Positions 35,901-48,477 of a stretch of DNA of 64,000 bases are shown one piece after another. Below the pieces are notes generated by a model that was not told the DNA's origin, did no database searches, and saw only the letters and a list, made by a program, of their open reading frames with translations. Numbering within the stretch: the stretch's first letter is position 1; every line of letters starts with the position of its first letter. Origin of the DNA: Rhexocercosporidium sp. MPI-PUGE-AT-0058 (lineage: Eukaryota > Ascomycota > Leotiomycetes > Helotiales); NCBI GenBank assembly GCA_020746875.1, contig JAGTJL010000024.1:186001-250000 (forward strand). The letters are read 5' to 3'. A program made the translations under genes and the position numbers.

Positions 35901-37150
35901 CGCGAAGAAATTAAGAATACCGTCAGATTTTAAGAGCTTATAAACGTAGACTTTTTAATTAAAATACTTAAGATAAAACCCACTTAGATTATTATAAAGA
36001 ATAATAATAAGAATATTATTTCTAAGAAATTAAAAGAAATTATTTTAATCGTAAGTCAAAAAGGATCGATTGCTGCTAAATTATCTTTTACAGGGACTGT
36101 TCGGAAACGCGCTGAAAATAACTTACTTATCGTCGTTAAAGTGATTTCAGGCCGACTTCGCGTATATCAGGCGCTGTCGCGGAATAATTATACGCTAAAT
36201 AATACGCTGGATAAGCTTTTTACTCAGAAAGAGCTCTTTAAAAACTTAATTTTAAAAGAAATCCTTATTTTAATCGATTTATTAAAAATAAATCGACCGA
36301 AGATTATTAATTAAGAGATTCAGGACCAGATTGCTATTATTAATATTAAAATTATAAAATATATAAAAGCTTTTTAAAACTGCGATTAAGAAAAGAATAA
36401 TATTATATTTTAACGTTTTTTATTACTTCGGGCTAATACTTCGGATTTTATATTAAAAGAACTGCGAGTTTCGCGATAGCTTAAACGTATTTTCCTTAAA
36501 TAAGAATAATAAGTTATTATTTACTTTACCGTATCCCGAGTTAAATTTACGTATAAGCTTTAAATTTAATAAAAGAAATAAAAGTATTAAATCTTCTTAA
36601 TATAAGAAATACTGATTTAATAATTAATTTTTTAATTATTATTAAGCTTAATTCTTTTTTTTAGTTTAATATTTATAATCTTAACTGCTATCTTAATAGC
36701 GCTTTAAAAAATAATAATTTTAAAAAAGGAACTTAAAGTCGACTTATTATTAATTACTGAAATTTACTTAATCGATATACTTTAAGGACCGAGTTATAAG
36801 TAATATTTTCCAACGCTAAAGTATGTGATTATTATATTTAAGAAGACGAGACTTAATAATATCCGAGTTATTCTTAATTCCGGCGCAGAAGTTAATTATA
36901 TATCTTATAATATTATTATTTAATTAAAAGTTCTTATTATAAAAAGCGACTTTATAGCTTTAAAGAGTATTATAAGCGTAAAATCGCGATTTCTGGAATA
37001 TATAAATAACGTTCTAATTATAATAAAAGATTATATTATCTTTATTAAATTTTATATTATAAATATCTCAAGTATTAAAATTATTCTTAAATTTTTATTC
37101 TTTTGGATTACGCGCGTTTTATTCAGATATTTATCTAATATAAAAGGCGG
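33000..37150 (+). pseudogene. Degraded gag and aspartic protease region of the gypsy element
   Basis: Fragments of a long gag-like frame are visible between stops (RKRAENNLLIVVKVISGRLR near 36.1 kb). At 36870-36905 the frame reads ILNSGAEVNYIS, the retropepsin motif where families have D-S/T-G; the Asp codon now reads AAT, a G-to-A change. The protein would have packaged and processed the element's RNA and polyprotein. Gag boundaries are approximate. Confidence 0.55.
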
Positions 37151-38149
37151 TTTAATTTACGCTAATTTATAAAATAAGATTACGCGATTAATTATTATTA
37201 TTAAAGCAGCTGAACTTATAAAATACGCTAAAAGTATCGAAGTTATAAAGTCTGAAAGCTGAGCTAATAAAATATTATTAAATCCGGAATTAGATTACTT
37301 GGAATCCGAAACTGATTCGGGAAACGAGTAATTAGTTATAATTAAAGCTTTATAATTAATACCATCGAATGCTCTCTAAAAGATACTTCTTTTGAGCTCG
37401 AGAACGAGCTTTTTTATAAAAAAGATAAAAAAACTTTTAATAATAAAAGCAATTCCTTTTTCGAAGATATCTTATATATTTTTATTAAATATATAAAGCG
37501 AGAATTTATAATTTTAAAAACGGACTTTTACAATTATTCCTTTTATAAAGACTTTATTAAAGCTTTTTTCGGTAAAGAACGTATATTTAATATCGTATTA
37601 ATTAAGAAAATCGAGCTTATTTTTTTAATTTATTACGGATTATGATATTTTATTAATAACGTCTTTATTTAAAGAACGCAAATAAGTTTCGCAGGTTTAT
37701 ATTATATATAAAACGAAAAATAAAAAGATTAAGCTTATAAATTAAATAAATAAAATAAGAAATGCGCTTAAAAGCCGTAAAGATTAATACGAAGTTTTTA
37801 AAGAAAAGAATTTTTCTTAAAAGCAAGTTAAGAAATATTAAAATATTTTATTCTTTTATTTTGCCGGCTTTCCTCGCGGATTTAAGATTACAAAAGAACG
37901 ACTTACTACTTTAAATATTAAAAATATATTATAATTAAAAGAAAAAGCTCTCTTCGACGAAATTATATTAAATCGAGAAGGTGCTATTATATTTAATTAA
38001 ATTAAATATAAGAAATTTTATAAGGATATTTCGTTATTTATAATTATTAAAATAATAGATTACAAAATCTGGCAAGTATTATATTTTCTATTTCTTAAAG
38101 CGTTAGCTCCCGAAGTTAAGAAGATAATAAAAAATAAACTTAATTGTAA

Positions 38150-39420
38150 GATTCTCGAATTCTTTAAAAGGCTATATTATAACGCTTAATTCTTAATTAA
38201 GAAAAAAGAATCAGGGAAATATCGCTTAATTAATTCGGTAATTATATTTAACGTAATTATTTTAAAAGACGCTAATTTACTTTCTTTTATTAACGAATTT
38301 TCAGAGGAATTTATAAGATATTATATCGCGAGCTTAATAAACTTATATTCAGGCTATAATTAATAAGTATTATATTAAAGCAGCCGAGATATAATAACTT
38401 TTTTCGTATTTAATATTAAATTAATCCGAAATACGATACTATCTTAAAGAGTTATAAACTTTATTACTTAATTCGTAAGAATAATTAATAAAATACTAAA
38501 AGATATTATACTTTTTATTATAATATTATTTTTAAACGACGTTAACGTAAAAGAATTATATATAAATTATAATCGGAAGAAAGCACGGCCTGGAATTCGC
38601 TAGTTTATTCTTAAATACTTTCTTAACTTCGATAAGACGCTAAAACGCTTTAAGCGCGCTAGAGCTATTATAAGCCTTAAATCGCAGTTCTATCGTAATA
38701 GCATGAACGTCGTCGGTTACGTATATAATTTATAAAAAAGAAAACTTTTAATTATATATTTAATTAAAATATAGAAATAAAAAGAATTTAAAAACGTTAT
38801 AGAAGTTAAAGGATTTTTAAATTTAATTATTTACTTCCGTATTTAAATTAAAGATTTTCGTTTATTAATTAAGTCGTTATATAATCTTATTAAAAAAGGA
38901 ATTAAATTTATATAAAACTTCGTAATTTATGGCTAAGTAATAAAAACTTTTCAAAATATCTTATACTTCTTTTTAATACTTTGCAAGATCGATTACTTTA
39001 AAAGCGCTGGCGAAATCGTTATTTTTATAAACTTTAGTAAAGTCGGATAAGATGATTTCTTTAATTAATATAACTCGAAAAATAATAAGCTCAAACCGGC
39101 GAGGTATGAAAGCGGCTTCTAAACGAAAGCAAAACGAGATTACGACGTTATAAAGAAAGAATATAAAAGTATACTTTTAATTCTTAAGAAGCTTAAAATC
39201 TGGCTTATAAGAGTTTATTTTATTATAAAAACTGACGTAAATACTCTTATTACTTAACTTAAAAGAGTTATTTATAATTACTTTAATATAATGCTTACTC
39301 GCTAACTCGCTTAAATTAGGCTTTTCGACTTCGAAGTACGCTATATTAAAAGTATTACGTATATAATAGCAGATATTCTCTTAAAGAAACTTAAATACTT
39401 TAAAGATATTAAGGAAAATA
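38150..39420 (+). pseudogene. Degraded reverse transcriptase and RNase H of the gypsy element
   Basis: KKKESGKYRLINSVIIFNVI (about 38,200) is followed by LKDANLLSFINEFSEEFIRY and IASLINLYSGYN, the block order of fungal Ty3/gypsy reverse transcriptases. The active-site motif near 38,525 reads FLNDVNVK where the family has FLDDVG. RNase H-like sequence follows (about 39,030-39,380). Many in-frame stops are present. Confidence 0.75.
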
Positions 39421-39849
39421 CCGAAAATAATAATAATAAGGATTAAATCTTAATTAAGCTTAATACGGTTGGAATTTGCCCGGTAAAAGCGGAGAGTACG
39501 GAAGACCTAATGAAAGAGCCAGAGACCTTCGATAACCTTGAGCTAACTCGAAGACGCGATATCCTTATTAATATAAAGCGAAAAGCTCAAGAATTACAAA
39601 ATAAGTCGAACGATTAAGTAATACTTAATAGCGATTCGAGTACAGATTAAGAGAGCGAAGCGGACTTATTAATATTTTCAAAATATTATAAAAAGTATTA
39701 TTAAAAAATAATTACTTACTTAATTACGTTTAAGACTCCGAAAAGTATAAATTTAAAAGCTTTTTATATATTTAAAAAAGAAATATTATTATACGGAATT
39801 TATAATTAATATATTTAAAGACTTTTATTAAAAAACGCACTTATTAAAC

Positions 39850-41100
39850 TCGTTATCGATATTAATAAAAATAAGGCATATATTTTACGAAACTATTATA
39901 ATAACTCCGGCTATAAAGAAAAAGAAAGCATATACTACCGCATTTTTAGCGCTATTTCTGGAAAAGCTATTTTAAAGATTTCGCGGAATTCGTTAAAATA
40001 TATAATAAGTATATATTATATAATATTAAGTAATAAAAAAAACTTATAATTTTAATTACTTTAAATAAACTTATAAAAAAATAAGCGCTAAATATTACTT
40101 TTATATTAATACGGAACAGGAAGAAGTATCTCGTTATCGCCCGGGACGATATAAGCGGTTAAGTCGAAGCTAAGGCGCTTGCTTCGAAAGAAGCTAAAAA
40201 TATCGCTGATTTCATTTAATAAGATATTATTTGCCGATACGGGCTGTTTTAAAAGCTAATAATTAATAAAAGTATAAAGAATATAAGCGAAGTCGTTGAC
40301 TTATTAAATAAAATAGAAATTCGACGAATTCAAATATTAGCTTATAACGCGAAAGCTAATAGCATAATCGAGCGGGAATATAACCTTATTAAAAATGCTT
40401 TTTCTAAAATAAAAAAAAACTAAATAAATAGCTTATTAGCGGTTCTGTTCGCTAATTATATTATAATTTATAAATTTATAAATTATATTCTTTTTTATAT
40501 AATTTACAGCAAAGAACTAATTCTCGCTATCGAAATACGTTATTTTATTTAAAGAAGCCTTTTCTCGGAAAATATTAAGAATATTAACAATTTAATTTAT
40601 ATTCGAACTTTTTAATATTAAATATAAAATAATAATATAAAAGAAGCTAAGCTTCAAAAGATACGCCGTAAATAAAAAAAAAAGAAGCTTTCGACGCAAA
40701 AAAAGATATTCGAAATAAGTTATTATAAATTAAAGATTTAATTCTTAAGCACGATTTTATTCGGGAAATCGATATATCGAGGAATAAAAAGCTTAACTTT
40801 CGGTAATTAAGATCTTACGAAATTTACGAGGTTTTCTTTAAAAAAAGCTATTATAAGCTAAAAGAGCTAAAAATCGATAGTATATTCTTCCGCGGTACTT
40901 TTGCAATTAATCGCTTTAAATTATTTTATAAATAAAAGCGCTTTATTTATTATAAAAATAACGAGCTTTCAGCGATAATTTAATATAATAATAATAAAGA
41001 TTAACTTGAATCCAGTCTCGAAGAACGAAATTTATAAGGCTTTAAAAACCTTAAAGAGCTTATAAGATAAATTATACGGAACGATAGAATTATTATTAAA
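39850..41100 (+). pseudogene. Degraded integrase of the gypsy element
   Basis: KKYLVIARDDISG (about 40,117-40,155), EAKALASKEAKNIADFI, DIICRYGLF, LAYNAKANSIIEREYNLIKN (about 40,340-40,400) and LAVLFANYIII are readable between stops. They match the catalytic core of fungal gypsy integrases. A downstream segment ending FFRGTFAINRFKLFY (about 40,890-40,930) matches the C-terminal barrel that ends this family. This is not a chromodomain type, unlike the two minus-strand gypsy remnants nearby. Confidence 0.75.
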
Positions 41101-44100
41101 GTACTTGAAAAGCTAACTTACGCGAAATAAAATTAATATTAAATCATTATTTACTTTTCTAGTAAATAATCTAATTATTACGATTAATATTATTAATTAC
41201 TTTTTATTATAATTCTTATAACTTATCGCTTAACGTTATCGAACGCTAAATTATAGCGAGGACGCACTTTTTATATTTTACAGAAGGACGAAGATTAAAG
41301 TACGATAATAGAAGTATATACTAAAATACTAAGAGCTCTCTTTTAAACGACGAAAAATCCTTTTAGTACTTCGAATATTATTTACGCTTATAAATACCTT
41401 CCGATCGTATTCATAAGTCGTTCCGTAATAATAATACTAATATTCTAGTCGAGTTAAATAATATATTTGCGATAACTGCTTTTCGAATAATTCAGTATTA
41501 TTAACGCTGGACGTACAGGCTCGAAAGCTTATAAATATAATAATTATTAGTATTTTATAAAGCTAAAGAAGCTTTTAAGAAATTCAGAGAGAGTTTTAGC
41601 CTTATAAAATAGTTTAATTAAATTAAATCGATTATAGCTTGCGCTACAGAAAAGCAAAATCTAATCGAATATTTATTTCTTATTAAATCTTAAGAAGAAT
41701 TAAATAATAAATTAAATAAAGTTCTTTCGACGAGCCGTTCCGGAGCGTTAATAATCTTAATATATTAATAAGCCAGGCGCTAAAGACGATAACTCCCCGA
41801 GATATACTGCCGAAGCAAGCTCGTATAATAAGTCCCTGAAAGTAATCGAAGACTAGAAATTCTTCTTTAATATTACTTAAATACTTTATAACGAAAAAGA
41901 TCTACTTTAATTAAAATAGCTCTTAAGATTATAATAAATAAGCTATTAATTTAAAAAGAAAATATATAACGATTAAGAAGTTACGCGTAATTAAACGACT
42001 TAAGATTTAAAAAAGCTTATAAGATTAAATAAATAAAACTAATTTATATACTTAAATAAATAATAAAGCGCGCGATAAGCTATAAGTTATTACGAGGGAA
42101 ATAAGCTATTATAATTACTTTATACCGGTAATAAAAATCGTCAGATTTATTATTAATAATATAAAAAGTTTATTTAAATATTAATAACTTTAATATAACG
42201 TGCTTAAAAACGGAGCTTAATATTCCGAGATTGTGACGGTTAAGTTAAAGACGGGCAGAATAAGTACGGCTGATAAGTTATAAATCTTTAGCTTTTTTAT
42301 ATTTCTTTTACGCTTTTAACTTTTTATATTATAAGTATTTTATTCTTAATTAGATTATCGGTCTTCGGAAATCAGCGGTCGAATTATTACGAGCTTAAAG
42401 TTTAACGTAAAAATTATTATTAAATTTTATAAATTCTCTCGATCGACGGCTGCTAAGTCTAAGCTCTTACGCTGCTTAAGTATTAATAATAATAACTTGA
42501 TTAAAAATAAAAGTATAAGACAGCGGATTAAGTACCGTAATAAGCTAAGCTTACTTTAAGTTATTCTAGGTAACGCATCGAAGTGCTGAAGTAATAACGA
42601 TTTTATTTCCTCGGAGTTTCGATTAATTAATTCTAAGATAATAAGACAAGCAGAATTATTCTGTATAAAAGAAGATTTTAATTAATCTAAATTACACGCT
42701 TCTTCCTTAGCCGTTCCGAAATCTCGCTTATCGGAATTCAAATATTATTATTATGATTTTATCGCGGTAATAACTTTATAAAAGATTTAAGCGATTAAAT
42801 AATATTTTATCGTAAGTACTTAAGCTATTTACAGGTATTTCTTTGATTTTATTCTTATGAAGCTGTCTTTTATTAAGCAAATTAATTAGACTTTAGATTA
42901 GGAGCTTTTTTCAGTCAGATATTAGTCCTCGGATCCTTAAATTAAGAATATTAATCGATTAAGAAAGAGTATTATTACTTCCGCTTTTAAGATATATTTA
43001 CTTCTTTTTTAAACTTAGAATCCGGCTTAGCTTATACCGGCTTATAAAAGTATTCAGGGAATATTTTTATTACCTTTAGAGTTATTATAAAGTTATATTA
43101 ATATAAGGTTTTTTAAAAAAGAACTTTACTTTTAAATAAAAAAGAATTACTTTAATAAGAAAGGACTTCTGGAAAGTTCGATATTATCGATTCAGAAGTT
43201 ACTTACGATATAATTAATAAAAGCTTAAAATAAGCAATAAGAATAAAGATACTTCTTATTTTAATAAGGCAATTAAAGCTGCGCTTTTATTTTAAGTTTT
43301 TAAATTATATTAAAGAAATATTAAGATTTAGAAATTAGCGATATTAAATAAGAAAGAACTTACTTTTAGCTTCTTACTTTTTTTAATTAATTAATAATAA
43401 GAAGCAAGTCGAAAGAAAGCGGCGACGAAAGCAGTTCAAGATAACTTATAGCTTATTAAAGCTTTAAGAGTTATTCTCGAGAAGCTTTTATCTTATAACT
43501 TACTGCTAAGAAAAGAAAAAGACCGCGAGGAAAATTAAGCAGCTCGAAGTTAATATATAAAATATAATATCTTTTCTTTTTCTTTTTTAAATATAATAAA
43601 TCTCAGCTGCTTATAATAATTTATTTATTTACTAAAGAATAATAAGAAGATATAATAAAAAGTTATTAAGGTATTATCGGCGCTTTTATCCGATATAATA
43701 ACCGTTAAGATAAAAAGAAGAAGAATTACTTAAGACCGACTTCGTTATTATTTAATATCGACTTATTAAAGAAGTAAAAGTAAAAAGAAGAAGATAAAAG
43801 TAAAGAAAAGACTTAATTAAATTAAAAAAAGAGATACTCCGATTGGCTTTTTTTTACTTCTTTATTATACTTCGAACCTCGAAGGTAAGAAGACCGTCTT
43901 CCGATTATTATTTACTTTTAATTTTATATATTTATATATTCTTACTTCTTTAATATACTTTTAATATATTTCCTTTTATTCTTAATAATAATTAAAAGAT
44001 TAAGAAGGTTCGTGAAAAATTCGTTAAAATAAAAATATAAAAAGAAGCGGGGTCGTTAAAAATACGCTAGCTTAAGATATAAGGGAATATTAACGAATTC

Positions 44101-44613
44101 GACGCGTTATGGGGATCGATTTTTATTTTATAAGAAAAGTCAGTCTTTACGCCGTAAAAGAAGGAGTCGAGAACTTATTCAGAATACTAATTATGCGCCG
44201 ATTTATCTTAAAAGAATTACTTTAATTTTACTAAAACTAAAGTTTACTCGGATATAATACTTAAGAAGGCAAGTTTAAGTAGCAGAAACGATACAATAAG
44301 TACTAAGAGATATAAAAAGACTATTATAAGAGTAAAAAGACGCGTAAAGCTTCCTTAAGAATATTATAGAAAAGAGTAATAAAGTTATTAAAAAGGAAAA
44401 GAAGGAAAAAGAATAATAAAATAAAAAACGATATTTGAAAGTGCTAAGCAAGACGATTATTTGCTTTTAAAAGTGAGGTGCAAGTTACCTGATATTTACT
44501 TGTCCTTATTTAAATATATTTTCCTTTAAATATTTGGAGCTTTAAAGCTATAATATTAGTTTTTATTTCTTTATTCGAGGTCGAGCATGAGTTTTTTAAA
44601 AGGAAGACGTATA
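41101..44613. other. Unexplained 3.5-kb segment between integrase and 3' LTR
   Basis: The segment is AT-rich and saturated with TAA/TAG. On the plus strand a degraded protein-like frame can be followed between about 42,800 and 43,560 (YFFDFILMKLSFIKQIN; KERTYF-like and SKSKESGDESSS segments), but I cannot assign a family. It may be an extra ORF of the retroelement or another insertion. Confidence 0.4.
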
Positions 44614-44892
44614 TAGTAGGATTGATTTCAGAGGCTTATTTGTCACGTGATTGAGCTATATCTTACTGTATTTAAGATAGCTTTTAAGGCAATATCTTTT
44701 AAAAATAATAACGATTTTTATTATTATAACTTTTCCTTTTTATTTAAATTATACTTCTTTCCTCCCTTAATAAATTATATACTTTAAATATGTGATATCT
44801 TAAGTACTCGTCAAATAAGTATTTCTTACAGTTACCTTCCGGCATTTGCTTTACTACCCTCTTATTGTGTGTTTAGTGTTTTCCCCTCCACA
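44614..44892 (+). repeat. 3' LTR of the gypsy element
   Basis: It begins TAGTAGGATTGATTTCAGAGG and ends CCCCTCCACA, 279 bases, and aligns with 32316-32594. Here the first half is RIP-mutated while the last about 130 bases keep C and G, the mirror image of the 5' LTR. Confidence 0.85.
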
Positions 44893-45528
44893 ATATAAAA
44901 GTAAGCTTTATAGAGGCTCGTCTAATCTCGGAATTTTCTTAATTAAGAAGTGAATAGCCGAGGCTAGAAATAAGGCTTTAGAAGCTCTAAACCGTTATAT
45001 TACCTTTTCTTCCGGAAAAAGCTTGTCCTCGAGCGTTAGTTTATTTCTTTGTCTTTATTAAAGTAATTGTATTTATTAATATCGTCTTTTTATGCTTTTA
45101 ACCAATTAAGGAGCTTTACTGGCGGTCTAGATAAGCTAAGGTTATTTAAATAGAAGTCTTTAACTTTATATAATATATATTTAAAGTCGGAGGCATTATA
45201 TTATTACAAGTTAACGTCGTAGTTGAGTTAAGTAACGTAATAGAAGAGATTAAAATCCTTTTTGCGGTAAGTAAGCATTTCTTTTAAATTCTATTTATTA
45301 TTGCTTGTAATATTAATTAATAAAGGTTTGTCTTAGACTTATTTTAATAAAGAGTCATTAGGGTCTTTACGTAGCTTATTAACTAGGAAAACTTTATAGA
45401 CTTTTATATTTGCTAGCAGTTCTAGGCGGTATGAGTTACTTATTTTCTTGAGTATTTTAAATGGTTTATTTGTTAATATGTTTAATTTCTTAAATAGACG
45501 GAATGTCTTAAAGTAACGTATGTCGAGC
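44893..45528 (-). pseudogene. Chromodomain end of a second Ty3/gypsy element (left half of a split copy)
   Basis: Minus translation from 45528 reads an integrase C-terminal/linker region and then a chromodomain-like end (YNASDFKYIL, equivalent to a W-Y-P-A-S-D-F-K block), through RIP stops. Its upstream half lies on the other side of the piggyBac insertion at 49336-50600: the peptide AIDFDKGSL on the right continues into sequence on the left. The element is a different family from the chromodomain remnant at 30900-32315. Confidence 0.65.
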
Positions 45529-45710
45529 TATCCCCTTAACTGCGATTTTGTCCACCGTCCTGAAAGCCCTGTAAGCAAAGCCTGTAAGCGAGACGTCTAT
45601 CCCCGAAAGGCGTGCAGATCAGCCACTAAAGCACTGCCCCGCACGCTGTGGGACGTTGTATGGAGCCTCAACACCCTGAACCAGACGTGGATACCGCAGT
45701 TAAGGGGATA
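45529..45710. repeat. About 182-base inverted-repeat unit at the left end of the piggyBac element
   Basis: It starts TATCCCCTTAACTGCG and ends CGCAGTTAAGGGGATA, an exact inverted repeat of 16 bases. It abuts a third, outward copy to form GGGGATATCCCC. It looks like a MITE or duplicated terminus of the same family. The short ORF 45520-45828 across it has no protein character. Confidence 0.7.
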
Positions 45711-46370
45711 TCCCCGTAACTGCCACATACAGGTCCGTACAGCTCTTTTCACGGGTGCAGCGCTGAAGCGGGGCTGTCGTTGCCATAACTACAGGGCATG
45801 CACGCTAAGGAGCTGGATAAACAAATAACATCAACAACCCCTCTTTTTCCACCTAAATCATCCCTATTTAATGCACTTACTATGCCCGAAGACGCACAAG
45901 CTGATCCAACTGATCCGGGAACCCTTAGACCGAAGGCGAAGCCTTTACAAAAGAAAGGCACTGTATTTAAGCCTATAAAGCTTAATGATTTTGACTTCGA
46001 GATACATTTGCCCGAAAACTGCTCACCGAATGATCCTATTACCCTTTTCATACAGTATTATACACCAGACATCGTGGATACTATCGTTTTAGCTACAAAC
46101 TCCTATCAAAGACCACTACCCGATGATGAGCTCTTACCAAACTCTCGTGCAGCGGCATGGGAACCTACTTGTCGAGAAGAGATCTACTTATATTTAGCCT
46201 TTTGTATTTACATGACTGTGTATCCCCTTAATAATATCGACGATTATTGGAGTACGAAGAGGCTCAGTCCTTTTTATGCTATTAGCAAGGAAATGTCTAG
46301 GAATCGGTTCCAAGAGCTTCGGCGTCGATTTCGTGTATGTCCCTCTGATGATGCCGAGCTGTTTGAAAGA

Positions 46371-46416
46371 GTAAGTCCCTACTCAATTTTGCCTGTACTC
46401 TACTCATGATTCTTAG
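46371..46416 (+). other. 46-base spliceosomal intron in the piggyBac transposase
   Basis: Donor GTAAGT, acceptor TTCTTAG. Removal is phase 0 and restores a continuous FER-TEPLN frame. Without splicing the frame stops at 46409. Confidence 0.8.
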
Positions 46417-46912
46417 ACTGAGCCATTGAATACGCATATTCAAAACACTAACTTAAAGATCTGGAAACCAGGACGAGATGTCGCCGTTGATGAAGCAGTT
46501 AAGCGATACACAGGACGGTCTAAGTACGTGACAACTATACCGAATAAGCCAACACCTACCGGCATTAAGATTTGGGTTATTGCACAGCGAGGCTTCTTCT
46601 TACGATGGCTATACCACGTACCAGGGAAGAATGGTGGTGCATTCGGAGTGGACAAAATGAAGGACTTAAATGCTACTCAAGTTATAGTTCCATACCTTTT
46701 GAAGCAACTTCCGAAGGCCTCATATCACGTTTATCTCGACAATCTATTCACGTTTAACAAGCTCTTTGAGTACCTTCGGAGGGAAGGTTTCGCTGCTACT
46801 GGTACTTGCAGGACATCTTCTGGTGTCTTACAAGACCTCGTCGATCTCAAGAAACACCGCGAAAAAGGACCGAATGCGATGCCCTGGGGGGACAGTTTAC
46901 GCATACCTAATA

Positions 46913-48477
46913 CGAAGGCGACGGGCGAAAAAAACCGTCCATTTTCACTGGTTGCGCAAGCGAGCATTTTTGCTAGCAAACCCCACTAAAATCTTCTCCT
47001 CTCACTAACATTAATTAATCTAATTGACTCCATTTGCGCTATAGGAAAACACGCTACTGACGTCGACAAAGCTGTATTCTTGACTTATTTACTTTACGTT
47101 TACTAAGCTAAAGCTCCACGGAGAGCAGGGCTTACCAAATCAATTGCAATAGACATTAAAAATGCCTCCGCTAACGTGCAAATTAAGTACGATGAGGAAG
47201 GGCTTCCCCCACCTTCAATTCAAGAGTAAGTAAAGTAAATGAAGCGTAAAGAAGGCTTTGGAAGGCCGAGCAAGATTATAGGTAAGGAAGTGATTAAGCT
47301 AATGGAAGCTTATACGTTAAATAAGTCACAACGGAAGAAGCTTTGGCACATTATATTAAAAAAAAAGGGCTTTTTTAACATTTACCGTAAAACGATTAAG
47401 AAGAAGCTACGCGCCCGTGGCCTTCGTAGGCAGAAGTCTATAAAGAAACTCGGTCTTATAGATATATAGAAAGCTTAACGCCTTGAGATTGCGCTCTTAT
47501 AAAAGGATTAGGGGCTTAAGGAGTAGCAAAAGGTTATCTTTTTTAACGAGGCATTAATTATTATTTCTGCTAAGCGTGACATATAAAATATCTCACAGAT
47601 AGTAGGAGATTCAGAGAGATATCACCTCGATTGCATTGAACGGCGGTATAATAATTATACGGAGGCTATATTTTAAGTATACTTTATGTATAATGCCAAA
47701 GGGCCTTGCTACATTTACTACAAAGAGACGGAGGAACAAAAGGAGGCGAATTAAGTAGAGATGGATAAAATTAATGAGGAAGAGGTAGAAGTCGAATGCC
47801 GTGCGGCGTTTAACGCTTAAGAGAAAGAGAAGGAAAAGAAGTGGGATATAAAAGGGCAAAAGTGGCCAAAGAAGCGTGCATCTTAAGAGGTTTATTAAAA
47901 GAAGAATATATTCAAAAAGGGAGCTTTACGAGGAGGAGTCGACAATTTACGTTATACGTACGAAGTCCTTGAGCTATTATTAATATTATATTAAAAGGAG
48001 CTTATGCTCTAACGTCACGAACCGGATACCTTTAAGTGCGATATGCTTCTATATCTCTTTTAATAAGACAACGCTCCTTTGCACGCAAGCAAGTGGACTT
48101 AAAGGAGGCTTGAAAAGGAGGGCATTCTACTCCTTGAGCATATTAATAACTCGCTAGAGATAAACGCAATAGAAGGAGTTTAGATGCCTTTAAGAATAGC
48201 GATTACAAAAGAGTAGAATGCCCCTTATACAATAGAATGGACGAATCGCGCGTGAAGAGTTAAATAGGAGAAGTTTCCACAAAATAAAATACGCGCTCTA
48301 GTCGCAAGGCAAGCAGCGATCAATAGTCTCATTATAGAGTTTGAAGGAGGGAATGAATTTCATAAATAATACTTTTATTTTGGTGTGATTTACTATAGTG
48401 GGGGAAGTCACTTTGGTAGGGTGGATTCGCTTGCGCAACCAGTGAAAATGGACGGTTTTTTTCGCCCGTCGCCTTCG
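46913..48477 (+). mobile_element. Tc1/mariner-type transposon, 1565 bases, inserted in the piggyBac transposase
   Basis: Perfect 51-base terminal inverted repeats (46913-46963 and 48427-48477, starting CGAAGGCGACGGGCG) are flanked by TA on both sides (46911-46912 and 48478-48479), the classic mariner target duplication. The interior is AT-enriched and full of RIP-type stops, while the TIRs and the host gene are not mutated. Confidence 0.92.
47239..48370 (+). pseudogene. Tc1/mariner transposase, RIP-degraded
   Basis: The intact N-terminal piece (47239-47469) has a helix-turn-helix of the Tc1 type (GRPSKIIGKEVIKLMEAYTL; KTIKKKLRARGLRRQKS). Through many TAG/TAA codons the catalytic region continues: VIFFNEALIIIS, then DCIERRYNNYTEAIF, YNAKGPCYIYYKETEEQKEA, QDNAPLHASKW (second catalytic Asp, about 48,070-48,100) and NAIEGV (about 48,165-48,180). 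The first catalytic Asp position reads Asn. Most stops are former CAG/CAA or TGG. The protein would catalyse cut-and-paste at TA. Confidence 0.85.

Larger units (their letters stand above)
32316..44892 (+). mobile_element. 12.6-kb Ty3/gypsy LTR retrotransposon, RIP-inactivated
   Basis: Two direct 279-base LTRs bound the element and its interior reads, in order, gag-like, protease, reverse transcriptase/RNase H and integrase on the plus strand. Nearly all coding frames are destroyed by TAA/TAG codons. The element is unusually long: about 3.5 kb lies between the end of the integrase and the 3' LTR. Flanking pentamers (TATTA at the left, ATATA at the right) do not form a clear target-site duplication, so the borders may have been altered or recombined. 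Confidence 0.8.

Noticed and set aside
45520..45828. Cys-rich 102-codon ORF at the left end of the piggyBac element
   Set aside because: It spans the inverted-repeat unit and terminus, so it is a chance frame in terminal DNA.
46440..46979. Minus-strand ORFs opposite the piggyBac transposase
   Set aside because: Shadows of the transposase frame on the plus strand.
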